This document shows positions 7,957-15,860 of a stretch of 35,037 bases of DNA, in pieces. Made by a program: the position numbers and the translations under genes. The notes beneath the pieces are model-generated. The model searched no databases. It was not told where the DNA came from and saw nothing but the letters and a program-made list of their open reading frames with translations. The DNA comes from an uncultured Merdimonas sp. (GTDB lineage Bacteria > Bacillota > Clostridia > Lachnospirales > Lachnospiraceae), in contig CALWQJ010000009.1 of NCBI GenBank assembly GCA_944383645.1, forward strand, positions 1 to 35,037, given 5' to 3'. Position 1 is the first letter of the stretch. Each line of letters begins with the position of its first letter.

Positions 7957-7997
7957 AAACTCCTGTTGGAGAACAAGTTTGAGAATAGCGTAGATTT
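7957..7997 (+). ncRNA. Solo degenerate CRISPR repeat with guide-like 5' flank in cas9 leader (candidate crRNA-like regulator)
   Basis: Bases 7977-7997 read GTTTGAGAATAG-C-GTA-G-ATTT and match the array repeat at 19 of 21 positions (differences at repeat positions 13 and 17). One difference gives a G-U pair and one a single mismatch with the tracrRNA anti-repeat, so the duplex should still form. The 20 bases before it (7957-7976) sit where a type II crRNA guide would be. They include CTCC-TGTT-GGAG and end in TGGAGAACAA, which is repeated exactly at 7922-7931. The element lies inside the predicted cas9 mRNA leader. That it makes a functional guide RNA is inference; a decayed array remnant is the main alternative. 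Confidence 0.6.
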
Positions 7998-7998
7998 C

Positions 7999-8066
7999 AA
8001 AGAACAGACTGCGGATGCAGCGTGGGACGGACATAAGGTCTTTACTGCATCCGCAGTCTGTTCTTT
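7999..8066 (+). repeat. Perfect 22-bp inverted repeat in the cas9 leader
   Basis: Arms at 7999-8020 and 8045-8066 are exact reverse complements around a 24-base loop. As mRNA this would be a very stable hairpin ending eight bases before the cas9 Shine-Dalgarno (8075-8079). It is not followed by a proper T run, so it is unlikely to be a simple terminator. Both arms contain the tracrRNA-like core CTGCGGATGCAG. It could protect the 5' end of cas9 mRNA after RNase III cleavage at the solo repeat, or limit ribosome access. Confidence 0.85.
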
Positions 8067-8087
8067 TATACAATGGAGGATCTCTAT

Positions 8088-11000
8088 ATGAAAAAACATC
8101 AGGATTACTTTTTGGGACTGGATCTGGGAACCGGGTCGGTAGGATGGTGCGTGACGGACACAGAGTATCGAATCCTGAAAGCCAACCGGAAGCGGACGAT
8201 CGGAACTGTGCTGTTTTCCACAGCGGAGACGGCAAAAGAAAGGAGAACGCTTCGCTGTGCCAGGCGGCGGCTGAGACGGCAGAAGGAAAGGCTTCGCTGC
8301 CTGCAGGAATTGTTTCGTGAAGAGATTGAGAAGGTGGATCCGGGGTTCTTTTTCCGGCTGCAGGAAAGTCCCTATGCGGTGGAAGAAAAGCAGAATCCCG
8401 ACGGGAGCAGGGCGGAGCTTCCCTATGCGCTGTTCGTGGATAAGGATTATACGGATAAGGAATTTCACGCGCAGTACCCTACGATTTATCATCTGCGGAA
8501 AGAACTGATGGACAATCCGCTGCCCCATGATGCCAGGCTGGTATATCTGGCGGCAGCGCATATCATAAAGCACCGCGGCCATTTCCTGTCTTCTATAAGC
8601 GCGGAGGGAAAGGAAGCTTCTTTTGAAGAGCTTCTGTCCCAGTTCACCCAGCTCTGGAACGAATATATGGATCATACACTGACGCTCTCAGAGGGAGAAA
8701 AAGGGAAACTGAAGGAGACGCTGCTGGATGCTGGTATGACAAAATCAGGGAAAAAGACGGCGATCATCCGGCTTTTGGGGACAAAAGAGCCTCAGTTGAA
8801 AGAAATGGCAGCGCTTCTGACCGGCGCCTCCGCTTCCATAGAAAAGTTATTTGACAAGGAAGAGTATAAAAATCTGGAAGAAAATAAAATCCAGTTTGAC
8901 GCCTCGTCCTACGAAGAGAAGGAAGAATATTACCGCGAAGCGCTGGGAGATGATTTTGAGATCGTCGCGCGGGCACGGGCCATTTACAACTGGTGCGCCC
9001 TTTCCAAAATCCTGAAAAATAATCCCGGCGGCAGAATCTCCGATGCCAGAGTGGAGGATTACGAGCGGCACAGGACAGATTTGCAGCTTCTAAAAAAGCT
9101 GCTGAGCGAGAACTTTCCGAAAGAGACGCAGGAAAGAATTTTGAAGGTTTCAGAAAAAGGACTTGCGAATTACCCTGCCTATATCGGGATGACGAAAAAG
9201 AACGGAAAGAAAGTGCCGGTCGTGGAACGGTGCTCAAAGGAAGATTTTTATAAGCTGCTGGATAAGGAAATCCTGAAGAACCTGGGAGACAGCGAAGAAA
9301 AGGCATATATGGAGCAGCAGATCCGATTGGGCGGTTTTCTGCCGAAGCAGAAGGGAAATGGGAATTCCGTAGTGCCGTATCAGCTGCATGAAAAAGAGCT
9401 GAAATTGATTTTGAAAAACGCGGAAGGCTACCTGCCTTTCCTGAAGGAAAAGGATGAAAGCGGCTATACGGTATCGGAGAAAATCCTTCAGCTGCTCACA
9501 TTCCGCATCCCGTATTATGTCGGCCCTCTGTATGGCGGAGGCGGGGGACACAGCTATGCCTGGGTGAAACGGCTGGAAGATGGAAAGGTATATCCTTGGA
9601 ATTTCGAGCAGAAGATCGATGTGGAAAAGTCAGCGGAGGAATTCATCCGGCGGGCAGTCAGCACATGCAGCTGGTTGAAGAATGAGAAGGTGCTTCCGGC
9701 AGGCTCACTTTTGTTTGAAAAATTTAAGGTGCTGAACGAACTGAACAATGTCAGAATTTATGGCGAAAGGCTGGAGGTAGACATAAAGCAGAGAATCTAT
9801 CAGGAGCTTTTCTGCCGCCATCTGCGGATCACAAAGAAAAGACTGATCCAGTATCTGAAAAAGGAAGGTATTTACGCAAAGGTGGAACCGGAAGACATCT
9901 CTGGGCTCGATGAGAACTTCCAGTCCTCACTGAAATCCCTGCTGGCCTTTAAGCAGATACATTTTGACTCTCCCGTTCCAGAGCAGGCCATGGAGGATAT
10001 GATAAAGGACATTACTTTGTTTGGAGAGGATCCGAAGCTTTTGAAAAAGAGGCTGCTCGTCAAATACCCTGAGTATGGGAAGCAGATCCCTGCCATTATC
10101 AAGACGGTAAAATGTGACGGCTGGGCCTCTCTTTCTGAAAAGCTGCTGACAGGACTGGCAGTGGACATCCCAGGCGAGGGGCCTGTGGGAACCATCCTGT
10201 ATTTTCTCTGGAATACCCGGCAGAATTTGATGGAGATTCTCTATAACCCCGAGTATGCCTTTCAGGATCTGATCAAAACCGAAAATGGAGATACCGGAAG
10301 AAAAGATGGGAAAATAAGCTATGAGCTGGTGGATGAGCTGTATGTATCTCCTTCCGTCAAGCGGCAGATCTGGATGGCCCTGAAGGTGATCGAAGAGGTG
10401 CGCCATTTCATGGGCTGCGAACCGAAGAGGATTTTCGTAGAGATGGCCCGGGAAAAGCAGGAATCCAAGCGGACCTCGGACAGGAAAGCACAGATCATGC
10501 AGCTGTATTCTGCCATTCGGACAGACAAGGATTATAAGGAACTGCTAAAAGAACTGAACGGATGCTCCAATGATGAGCTTCGTAAGGATAAGCTGTTTTT
10601 GTATTTTATGCAGATGGGCCGCTGCGCGTATACAGGGAAAAGGATCCCATTTTCAGATTTGAAATATGACAGCCTCTATGATATCGACCATATCTATCCC
10701 CGCTCCCAGACGGCGGACGACAGCCTGGACAACCGGGTACTGGTAGACGCAGAGTATAACCGGGAGGAAAAGCAGGATCTGTATCCGATCAAAAAGGAGA
10801 CACGCGACGAGCGGGAAGCCCTCTGGCGCTTCTGGCGTGAGAAAAAATTTATCAGTGATGAAAAATATCGCAGGCTGACCCGCGCTGCAAAGTTGACAAA
10901 TGAGGAATTGATCGGTTTTGTAAACCGCCAGCTTGTGGAGACCAGGCAGAGTACAAAAGCCCTCGCGGAAGTGCTGAACCAGACGAAAACCGAACAGACA

Positions 11001-12143
11001 GAGGTGGTGTATGTAAAAGCGAAAAACGTGACTGAGTTCCGGCACAGGTACAAGCTTCTGAAGGTAAGGGCGCTGAACGATTTCCATCACGCCCAGGACG
11101 CCTACCTGAATATCGTGGTGGGGAACGTCTATCATCTGAAATTTACCAAGGATGTCCGCAGATATTTCCTGGACAAAGGGACCTATCGTACCTATAACCT
11201 TACGAAAATGTTTGACGAGACGGTAAAATGCGGGGAAGAGACGGCCTGGATCAAGGGCGTAAGCATCGGCACAGTCAAAGAAATGATGAAAAATGAAAAG
11301 ATTCTTGTGTCCCGGCAGACCTATGAGGAAAAAGGCAAGCTGTATGACGTCCAGCGGCTGAAAAAGAGCCAGGGCCAGGTGCCGGTGAAGGAAAGCGGGC
11401 GAATGTCCGATATCAGCAGGTACGGCGGATACGGAAGCGCGAAAAATACATATTTTATGCTTGTGGAAGCAGAAGATAAAAAGAAAAAGGAAAGCCTCTG
11501 GATTCTGCCCGTGCCGCTTTATCTGAAGCAGAAGATAGAAAGTTCCGAAGAATATGCCCGGAGTTATTTTGAGCAGGAATACAGCCTTTGCCATGTCAGA
11601 GTGCTGAAAAAAATCAGGATACAGACATTGTTTGTATACGAAGGCTTCCGGATGCGGCTGGCCGGGAGAAGCGGCAGCCAGCTGGTATTCCACAATGCCA
11701 ACGAGCTGTGCCTTCCGGCACGTCATCACAACACCATCCGGCAGATCAGCAAGCATATACAGGAGCTCCAGTACGATAAAGACGCCGCGGTATCTGATAA
11801 CGGCCTGCTCACGGAGCAGGATTTAGACGCCCTGTATGCAGAGCTGTGTGAAAAGCTTAAAGGCTCCGTATACCAGACGATGCTCGGAGGATATATCGAA
11901 AAATATGAATCAGGATATGAAAAATATCAGAAGCTGACGCTGGAAAAGAAAGCGCAGGCTTTGTGGCAGATGCTGAAAATCTTCCAGTGTACCCCGGAAA
12001 TGCCGGATCTGACGCTGATAGGAGGCAGCAAGAGCCAGGGGGCCATCCGCATGGGCATGAACGTGACGGGCAGAAAGAGCCTGGCGCTCATCCATCAGTC
12101 AGTAACCGGAATCTATGAACGGGTAGAGAAAATCAGAGGATAA
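8088..12143 (+). CDS. cas9: CRISPR-associated endonuclease Cas9, type II-A
   Basis: RNA-guided double-strand DNA nuclease of 1351 residues, a typical II-A size. RuvC-I: LGLDLGTGSVGW with catalytic Asp12. Arginine-rich bridge helix: residues about 52-76 (RCARRRLRRQKERLR). RuvC-II: RIFVEMAREKQ with Glu785. HNH: YDIDHIYPRS with His868. RuvC-III: DFHHAQDAYLN with His1000 and Asp1004. All nuclease residues are present, so it should cut both strands. The C terminus (TLIHQSVTGIYE-like) is the usual end of the PAM-interacting domain, but the PAM cannot be read. I chose ATG 8088 because GGAGG (8075-8079) lies eight bases before it; the in-frame ATG at 8073 overlaps that site. It begins the cas9-cas1-cas2-csn2 operon, four bases before cas1. 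Confidence 0.97.
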   Translation: MKKHQDYFLGLDLGTGSVGWCVTDTEYRILKANRKRTIGTVLFSTAETAKERRTLRCARRRLRRQKERLRCLQELFREEIEKVDPGFFFRLQESPYAVEEKQNPDGSRAELPYALFVDKDYTDKEFHAQYPTIYHLRKELMDNPLPHDARLVYLAAAHIIKHRGHFLSSISAEGKEASFEELLSQFTQLWNEYMDHTLTLSEGEKGKLKETLLDAGMTKSGKKTAIIRLLGTKEPQLKEMAALLTGASASIEKLFDKEEYKNLEENKIQFDASSYEEKEEYYREALGDDFEIVARARAIYNWCALSKILKNNPGGRISDARVEDYERHRTDLQLLKKLLSENFPKETQERILKVSEKGLANYPAYIGMTKKNGKKVPVVERCSKEDFYKLLDKEILKNLGDSEEKAYMEQQIRLGGFLPKQKGNGNSVVPYQLHEKELKLILKNAEGYLPFLKEKDESGYTVSEKILQLLTFRIPYYVGPLYGGGGGHSYAWVKRLEDGKVYPWNFEQKIDVEKSAEEFIRRAVSTCSWLKNEKVLPAGSLLFEKFKVLNELNNVRIYGERLEVDIKQRIYQELFCRHLRITKKRLIQYLKKEGIYAKVEPEDISGLDENFQSSLKSLLAFKQIHFDSPVPEQAMEDMIKDITLFGEDPKLLKKRLLVKYPEYGKQIPAIIKTVKCDGWASLSEKLLTGLAVDIPGEGPVGTILYFLWNTRQNLMEILYNPEYAFQDLIKTENGDTGRKDGKISYELVDELYVSPSVKRQIWMALKVIEEVRHFMGCEPKRIFVEMAREKQESKRTSDRKAQIMQLYSAIRTDKDYKELLKELNGCSNDELRKDKLFLYFMQMGRCAYTGKRIPFSDLKYDSLYDIDHIYPRSQTADDSLDNRVLVDAEYNREEKQDLYPIKKETRDEREALWRFWREKKFISDEKYRRLTRAAKLTNEELIGFVNRQLVETRQSTKALAEVLNQTKTEQTEVVYVKAKNVTEFRHRYKLLKVRALNDFHHAQDAYLNIVVGNVYHLKFTKDVRRYFLDKGTYRTYNLTKMFDETVKCGEETAWIKGVSIGTVKEMMKNEKILVSRQTYEEKGKLYDVQRLKKSQGQVPVKESGRMSDISRYGGYGSAKNTYFMLVEAEDKKKKESLWILPVPLYLKQKIESSEEYARSYFEQEYSLCHVRVLKKIRIQTLFVYEGFRMRLAGRSGSQLVFHNANELCLPARHHNTIRQISKHIQELQYDKDAAVSDNGLLTEQDLDALYAELCEKLKGSVYQTMLGGYIEKYESGYEKYQKLTLEKKAQALWQMLKIFQCTPEMPDLTLIGGSKSQGAIRMGMNVTGRKSLALIHQSVTGIYERVEKIRG

Positions 12144-12147
12144 GAAA

Positions 12148-13020
12148 ATGGGTTGGAGGACGGTAGTCATCACCAGAAGAGCCAAGCTGGATCTGCAGCT
12201 GGGAAGCCTTGTGGTCAGAAATGAAAACGTCATAAAAATCAATATTGATGAAATTTCCGTGCTGCTCATTGAATGCACGGCGGTTTCGCTGACCGCGGCC
12301 CTGCTTGCCGAGCTCACAAGAAAAAAAGTGAAGGTAATTTTCTGCGACGAGAAGAGGCTGCCGTCTTCCGAGCTGGTACCCTGCTATGGCAGCCACGACA
12401 CCAGCCTGAAATACAAGAGACAGGCCCTCTGGCAGACCGAGATGAAAGAACGGATCTGGACGGAAATCATCAGGGAAAAGATATCTCAGCAGGCGCTTTT
12501 CCTGCGGCATAAAGGGAAGAAAGAAGCGCGGCTGCTGGAGCAGTACCTGACAGAAATCGCCCCCGGGGATTCGTCAAACCGGGAAGGACATGCGGCAAAG
12601 GTGTATTTTAATGCCCTGTTTGGCGTGAATTATTCCCGAACCCAGGATAATGTGCTAAATGCGGCGCTGAATTACGGCTACAGCATTCTGCTTTCCGCAG
12701 TGGCAAGGGAGATTGTCGCGCTGGGCTACTGCACCCAGCTGGGGCTTGGCCACATAAACCAGTTTAACTCCTTTAATTTCGCCTGTGATTTGATGGAGCC
12801 GTTCCGCATCCTGATTGACAGGCTGGTATGCAGTCTGGAGCTCTGTGAGTTCGATGCCTCTGTCCGGCATCAGCTGGTAAATATTTTGAATCACGAGGTT
12901 ATAATCGGCGGGAACAGAGAATATGTGGGGAAAGCCATACGGATCTATGTAAAGAGCGTCTGCGACGCCCTGGAGGAAGGGAATCCGGAGCTTTTAAAAT
13001 TTTACAGGTATGAAGAATGA
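12148..13020 (+). CDS. cas1: CRISPR-associated integrase Cas1 (type II)
   Basis: A 290-residue Cas1, the catalytic subunit of the Cas1-Cas2 spacer integrase. The N terminus ([15 protein letters not shown]...[11 protein letters not shown]) is the type II beta domain. Metal ligands are visible: Glu146 in [11 protein letters not shown], His202 in [13 protein letters not shown] and the acidic Asp214/Glu217 in [10 protein letters not shown]. It begins four bases after the cas9 stop and overlaps cas2 by four bases (ATGA), so the genes are tightly coupled. Length and active site are intact, which agrees with the intact leader-proximal repeats. Confidence 0.96.
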   Translation: MGWRTVVITRRAKLDLQLGSLVVRNENVIKINIDEISVLLIECTAVSLTAALLAELTRKKVKVIFCDEKRLPSSELVPCYGSHDTSLKYKRQALWQTEMKERIWTEIIREKISQQALFLRHKGKKEARLLEQYLTEIAPGDSSNREGHAAKVYFNALFGVNYSRTQDNVLNAALNYGYSILLSAVAREIVALGYCTQLGLGHINQFNSFNFACDLMEPFRILIDRLVCSLELCEFDASVRHQLVNILNHEVIIGGNREYVGKAIRIYVKSVCDALEEGNPELLKFYRYEE

Positions 13021-13337
13021 GCTATCGATATATGAGAGTGATCGTATTATTTGACTTGCCGGTAGTGACGGCGGAAGACAGGCGGGAATATACAAAGTTC
13101 AGAAAATATCTGCTGAAAAGCGGTTTCCTGATGATGCAGGAATCTGTCTACTGCAAGATGGCTTTAAACCAGACCTCGGCCAGTTCTATTATGGATGGAG
13201 TAAGGAAGAACAGTCCTGCGGAGGGTCTCGTTCAGATGCTTTGCATTACAGAAAAACAGTATAATAAAATGGAATGTGTCTGCGGGAAGATTACTAAAAC
13301 AGTTCTGGATACAGATGAAAGGCTGGTAATCCTGTGA
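13017..13337 (+). CDS. cas2: CRISPR-associated Cas2 (type II)
   Basis: A 106-residue ferredoxin-like protein that forms the central dimer of the spacer integration complex. The signature [11 protein letters not shown] sits near the N terminus with the conserved Asp at residue 13, and [21 protein letters not shown] is the standard second segment. The start overlaps the cas1 stop (ATGA), as is usual for translational coupling. Length is normal for type II Cas2. Confidence 0.95.
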   Translation: MSYRYMRVIVLFDLPVVTAEDRREYTKFRKYLLKSGFLMMQESVYCKMALNQTSASSIMDGVRKNSPAEGLVQMLCITEKQYNKMECVCGKITKTVLDTDERLVIL

Positions 13338-13406
13338 GGGCGATGAGGATGCAGACAGGCACAATCAGGCACAGGCAGGTTTCTGGCCTGCAGAAAAGGA
13401 GAATGT

Positions 13407-14063
13407 ATGAAATTAGTAAACTGCAGCAGGCAGCTCAGTCTGGAGCTGCGTCTGGGAGAGCCCTGCTATCTGGTGCTGGAGTCTCCGCGCGAATTCAGAA
13501 CAGCCGTCACAGAACTTGACGCCTCGGTAAAGGAAGATACCGAAGACTGGATTCTGTCGGAGGGCGAAGAGATCCTGGAAAAGAGTTCGACAGCCGAGGT
13601 GATATTTTCTCCATGGACGATAGAACTGGACGGCAGGAAGATACAAAAAGCCTTACTGAAACGCGTCCTGCAGGTAATAGGCCAGGATGAAAACTTTCGC
13701 ATCCAGAAAATCCTGAGCGAGCTGCAGCTTCTGCTGGATGAAGCGGGTGAAGAGATGGGCTGCAGCTTCGATTATGAGGCAGAAGACATTTCAGAAATAA
13801 TCAAAGAATGTAACATACATTTTTCAAAAGAAGGAGATGTGCTGGCGGATCTGCATCAGTATTTCAGAGTCTGCGCAGAATTTTTAAAGATAAAGCTGTT
13901 TATCTTGATCGGCATGAGAAATTATTTTACGAATGGGGAGATAGAAACGCTGTCCAGGGAAGCCGGCTACGCAGGCAGCAGTCTCCTGTTCCTTGAAAAC
14001 TTCAGCGATGGAACAGAAAAAAATATAATTTTAATAGACAGAGATCTATGCCGGGTTGTATAA
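13407..14063 (+). CDS. csn2: Csn2, type II-A adaptation protein
   Basis: A 218-residue Csn2, the ring-forming double-strand-DNA-end-binding protein that defines subtype II-A and is needed for spacer capture together with Cas9, Cas1 and Cas2. Visible features are the N-terminal beta-rich part, FSPWTIELDGRKIQKALLKR in the middle, and the C-terminal LFILIGMRNYFTNGEIETL followed by NIILIDRDLCRVV. The ATG at 13407 is preceded by AAAGGAG. It stands 69 bases after cas2, the only real gap in the operon, and 59 bases before the array. Confidence 0.92.
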   Translation: MKLVNCSRQLSLELRLGEPCYLVLESPREFRTAVTELDASVKEDTEDWILSEGEEILEKSSTAEVIFSPWTIELDGRKIQKALLKRVLQVIGQDENFRIQKILSELQLLLDEAGEEMGCSFDYEAEDISEIIKECNIHFSKEGDVLADLHQYFRVCAEFLKIKLFILIGMRNYFTNGEIETLSREAGYAGSSLLFLENFSDGTEKNIILIDRDLCRVV

Positions 14064-14122
14064 TAATATCGGTACCTGCAAATTTATAATGCGGATAGGG
14101 CATTTATTCCCGGACATTTGAG
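14064..14122 (+). promoter_or_regulatory. CRISPR leader with II-A leader-anchoring motif and array -10 box
   Basis: The 59 bases between csn2 and the first repeat are AT-rich. They end in ATTTGAG (14116-14122), which is identical to the leader-anchoring sequence shown in streptococcal II-A systems to direct spacer insertion. A perfect TATAAT at 14085-14090 could be the -10 box for array transcription; the best -35 (TTGTAT, 14056-14061) is too far upstream at 23 bp. Confidence 0.75.
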
Positions 14123-15260
14123 GTTTGAGAATAGTGTAAATTTGTAGGTTACTTACTACTTTATGCAAGGCTATGGGACAGGATTGGGTTTGAGAATAGT
14201 GTAAATTTGTAGGTTACTTACTACCCCGTCCTGAAGGTTCAGAATCAGCTCTTGTTTGAGAATAGTGTAAATTTGTAGGTTACTTACTACTATGACCTTT
14301 GCAAGAATGGGTTATCATCAGTTTGAGAATAGTGTAAATTTGTAGGTTACTTACTACTTGAAAACCTTACGTTCCTGCTCGGCTTTTGTTTGAGAATAGT
14401 GTAAATTTGTAGGTTACTTACTATCGTGGCTCTTACAATCTCACTGCTTACCTGTTTGAGAATAGTGTAAATTTGTAGGTTACTTACTAGCTGGTTCGCC
14501 GTGATATCCTTTTCCTCCTGTTTGAGAATAGTGTAAATTTGTAGGTTACTTACTACTGCATCATTCAACGCATACTTCATTTTCAGTTTGAGAATAGTGT
14601 AAATTTGTAGGTTACTTACTAATCAGCTCCCAATACGTAACAATTTCACTTGTTTGAGAATAGTGTAAATTTGTAGGTTACTTACTAATTAAATTACTCT
14701 GATAAAGTGTTATGGGTTTGAGAATAGTGTAAATTTGTAGGTTACTTACTGCTTCGATAATGTTTGCAGACTGTGCCTGCTGTTTGAGAATAGTGTAAAT
14801 TTGTAGGTTACTTACTGCATGCAAGACAAAGGCTTGTTGGGTATATAGTTTGAGAATAGTGTAAATTTGTAGGTTACTTACTGTCCCCTTGTAGTAGAAT
14901 CCTATAAGGTTAGTTTGAGAATAGTGTAAATTTGTAGGTTACTTACTCCATTACTATCCGGTTAAAGTAATAGCTTCTGTTTGAGAATAGTGTAAATTTG
15001 TAGGTTACTTACTCGGCCGTAGGGATTGAGACCCTTCCGCCTGCGTTTGAGAATAGTGTAAATTTGTAGATTACTTACTCCTGCATTGCATAACAAAGTA
15101 CCCCGAAACACGTTTGAGAATAGTGAAAATTTGTAGGTTACTTAAGTTCACCATAACAGCCACCTTTCCGCCCGCAGGTTTGAGAATAGTGAAAATTTGT
15201 AGAGTACTTAAACAGTCCACCTGTGTTCCGCCCGGATAGCCCGTTTGAGAATAGTGTAAA
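14123..15260 (+). CRISPR. Type II-A CRISPR array, 18 repeats (last truncated), 17 spacers
   Basis: The repeat is 36 bases: GTTTGAGAATAGTGTAAATT then TGTAGGTTACTTACTA. Repeats start at 14123, 14188, 14254, 14321, 14388, 14454, 14520, 14586, 14652, 14716, 14782, 14848, 14913, 14979, 15045, 15112, 15178 and 15243. Spacers are 28-31 bases (mostly 30). The 36th base is A in repeats 1-9, G in 10-12 and C in 13-15. Repeat 15 has one internal change, repeats 16-17 share T-to-A at position 15 and have altered 3' ends, and repeat 18 stops after 18 bases. Decay at the right end, and csn2 plus leader at the left, show that new spacers enter at the left. Confidence 0.98.
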
Positions 15261-15370
15261 CTCATAGCTCGGCATAAAGAATGGTTATGTAGATGAGCAT
15301 ATTTGGCTGGTGATATTCTAAAAGTAAGAAGAAACCTATAAAAATTGAAAAGTTAAACCTCTAATGAAAT

Positions 15371-15406
15371 AAATTGGATAGACACTGTCTACCCAATTTT
15401 AATTTT
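15371..15406 (+). terminator. Hairpin downstream of the array, possible terminator
   Basis: AAATTGG-A-TAGA pairs with TCTA-C-CCAATTT across 15371-15399, with one A-C mismatch, followed by a T-rich stretch. It lies 110 bases after the last repeat and just before the mazG-like gene. It could end the array transcript or be an operator. The remaining bases between 15261 and 15370 hold no recognisable feature. Confidence 0.5.
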
Positions 15407-15436
15407 GTAAACACACTGATAAAGAAAGGAACCGTC

Positions 15437-15799
15437 ATGACACAGGAAACGATTTCACAGGTATTAAAATTCCGGGATGACCGTGATTGGAGGCAGTTTC
15501 ACAACCCAAAGGATTTGGCCATCTCTATTTCGCTGGAGGCGGCTGAGCTGCTGGAGGTTTTCCAGTGGAGCGCAGAGGATACAGGCTGTGAAGAAAGGCT
15601 GGAGAAAATACGGGAGGAGCTGGCGGATGTGCTGAATTACTGTATTTTGACGGCGGACGCCTGCGGCCTGGATATGGACGAGATTATCCGGGAAAAGCTG
15701 AAAAGAAATGCGGAAAAGTATCCGGTGGAGAAGGCTTATGGCAGTAAAAAGAAATATACCGAGCTGAAATACGGGATGCAGAATAAAGAATCAAAATAA
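15437..15799 (+). CDS. MazG-like nucleotide pyrophosphohydrolase (RS21-C6/dCTPase type)
   Basis: A 120-residue all-alpha NTP pyrophosphatase. The metal-binding motifs are ISLEAAELLEVFQW (ExxE at Glu34/Glu37) and EELADVLNYC (ExxD at Glu61/Asp64). Such small single-domain enzymes hydrolyse dCTP or modified nucleotides to monophosphate and pyrophosphate. I chose ATG 15437, which follows AAAGGA; an upstream in-frame start at 15374 would run through the hairpin and has no ribosome site. It lies right of the CRISPR array on the same strand and 61 bases before the ABC-F gene. A link to phage defence is possible but unsupported beyond position. Confidence 0.88.
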   Translation: MTQETISQVLKFRDDRDWRQFHNPKDLAISISLEAAELLEVFQWSAEDTGCEERLEKIREELADVLNYCILTADACGLDMDEIIREKLKRNAEKYPVEKAYGSKKKYTELKYGMQNKESK

Positions 15800-15860
15800 C
15801 GAATCAAAATAACGGATCAAATAAAGAAGCGAAATAAAGACGAGGAGCAAAATAAGGCAA

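Noticed and set aside
7977-7997. Reading the solo repeat as the tracrRNA anti-repeat on the minus strand
   Set aside because: The site at 7811-7833 has the promoter, the AAGU bulge, the hairpins and the terminator; the minus strand at 7977 lacks them. The plus-strand crRNA-like reading fits better.
8073-8087. ATG at 8073 as the cas9 start
   Set aside because: It overlaps the GGAGG that correctly serves ATG 8088, and would add MEDLY to an otherwise standard N terminus.
7921-8091. Small open frame starting MENKELNF in the cas9 leader
   Set aside because: It has no ribosome site and its sequence is made of the seed copy, the solo repeat and the inverted repeat. The two ENK codon runs are just the repeated TGGAGAACAA.
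8088-14063. Subtype II-C or II-B
   Set aside because: A clear csn2 is present, no cas4 is present, and Cas9 length and tracrRNA layout fit II-A.
15015-15242. TTCCGCC shared by spacers 14, 16 and 17
   Set aside because: A 7-9 base match among 17 spacers is expected about once by chance, and it does not sit at a constant distance from the repeat.
14347-15265. Minus-strand reading frames over the array with repeated NLQIYTILKQ-type peptides
   Set aside because: They are translations of the CRISPR repeats; the period and sequence equal the repeat unit and no ribosome sites exist.
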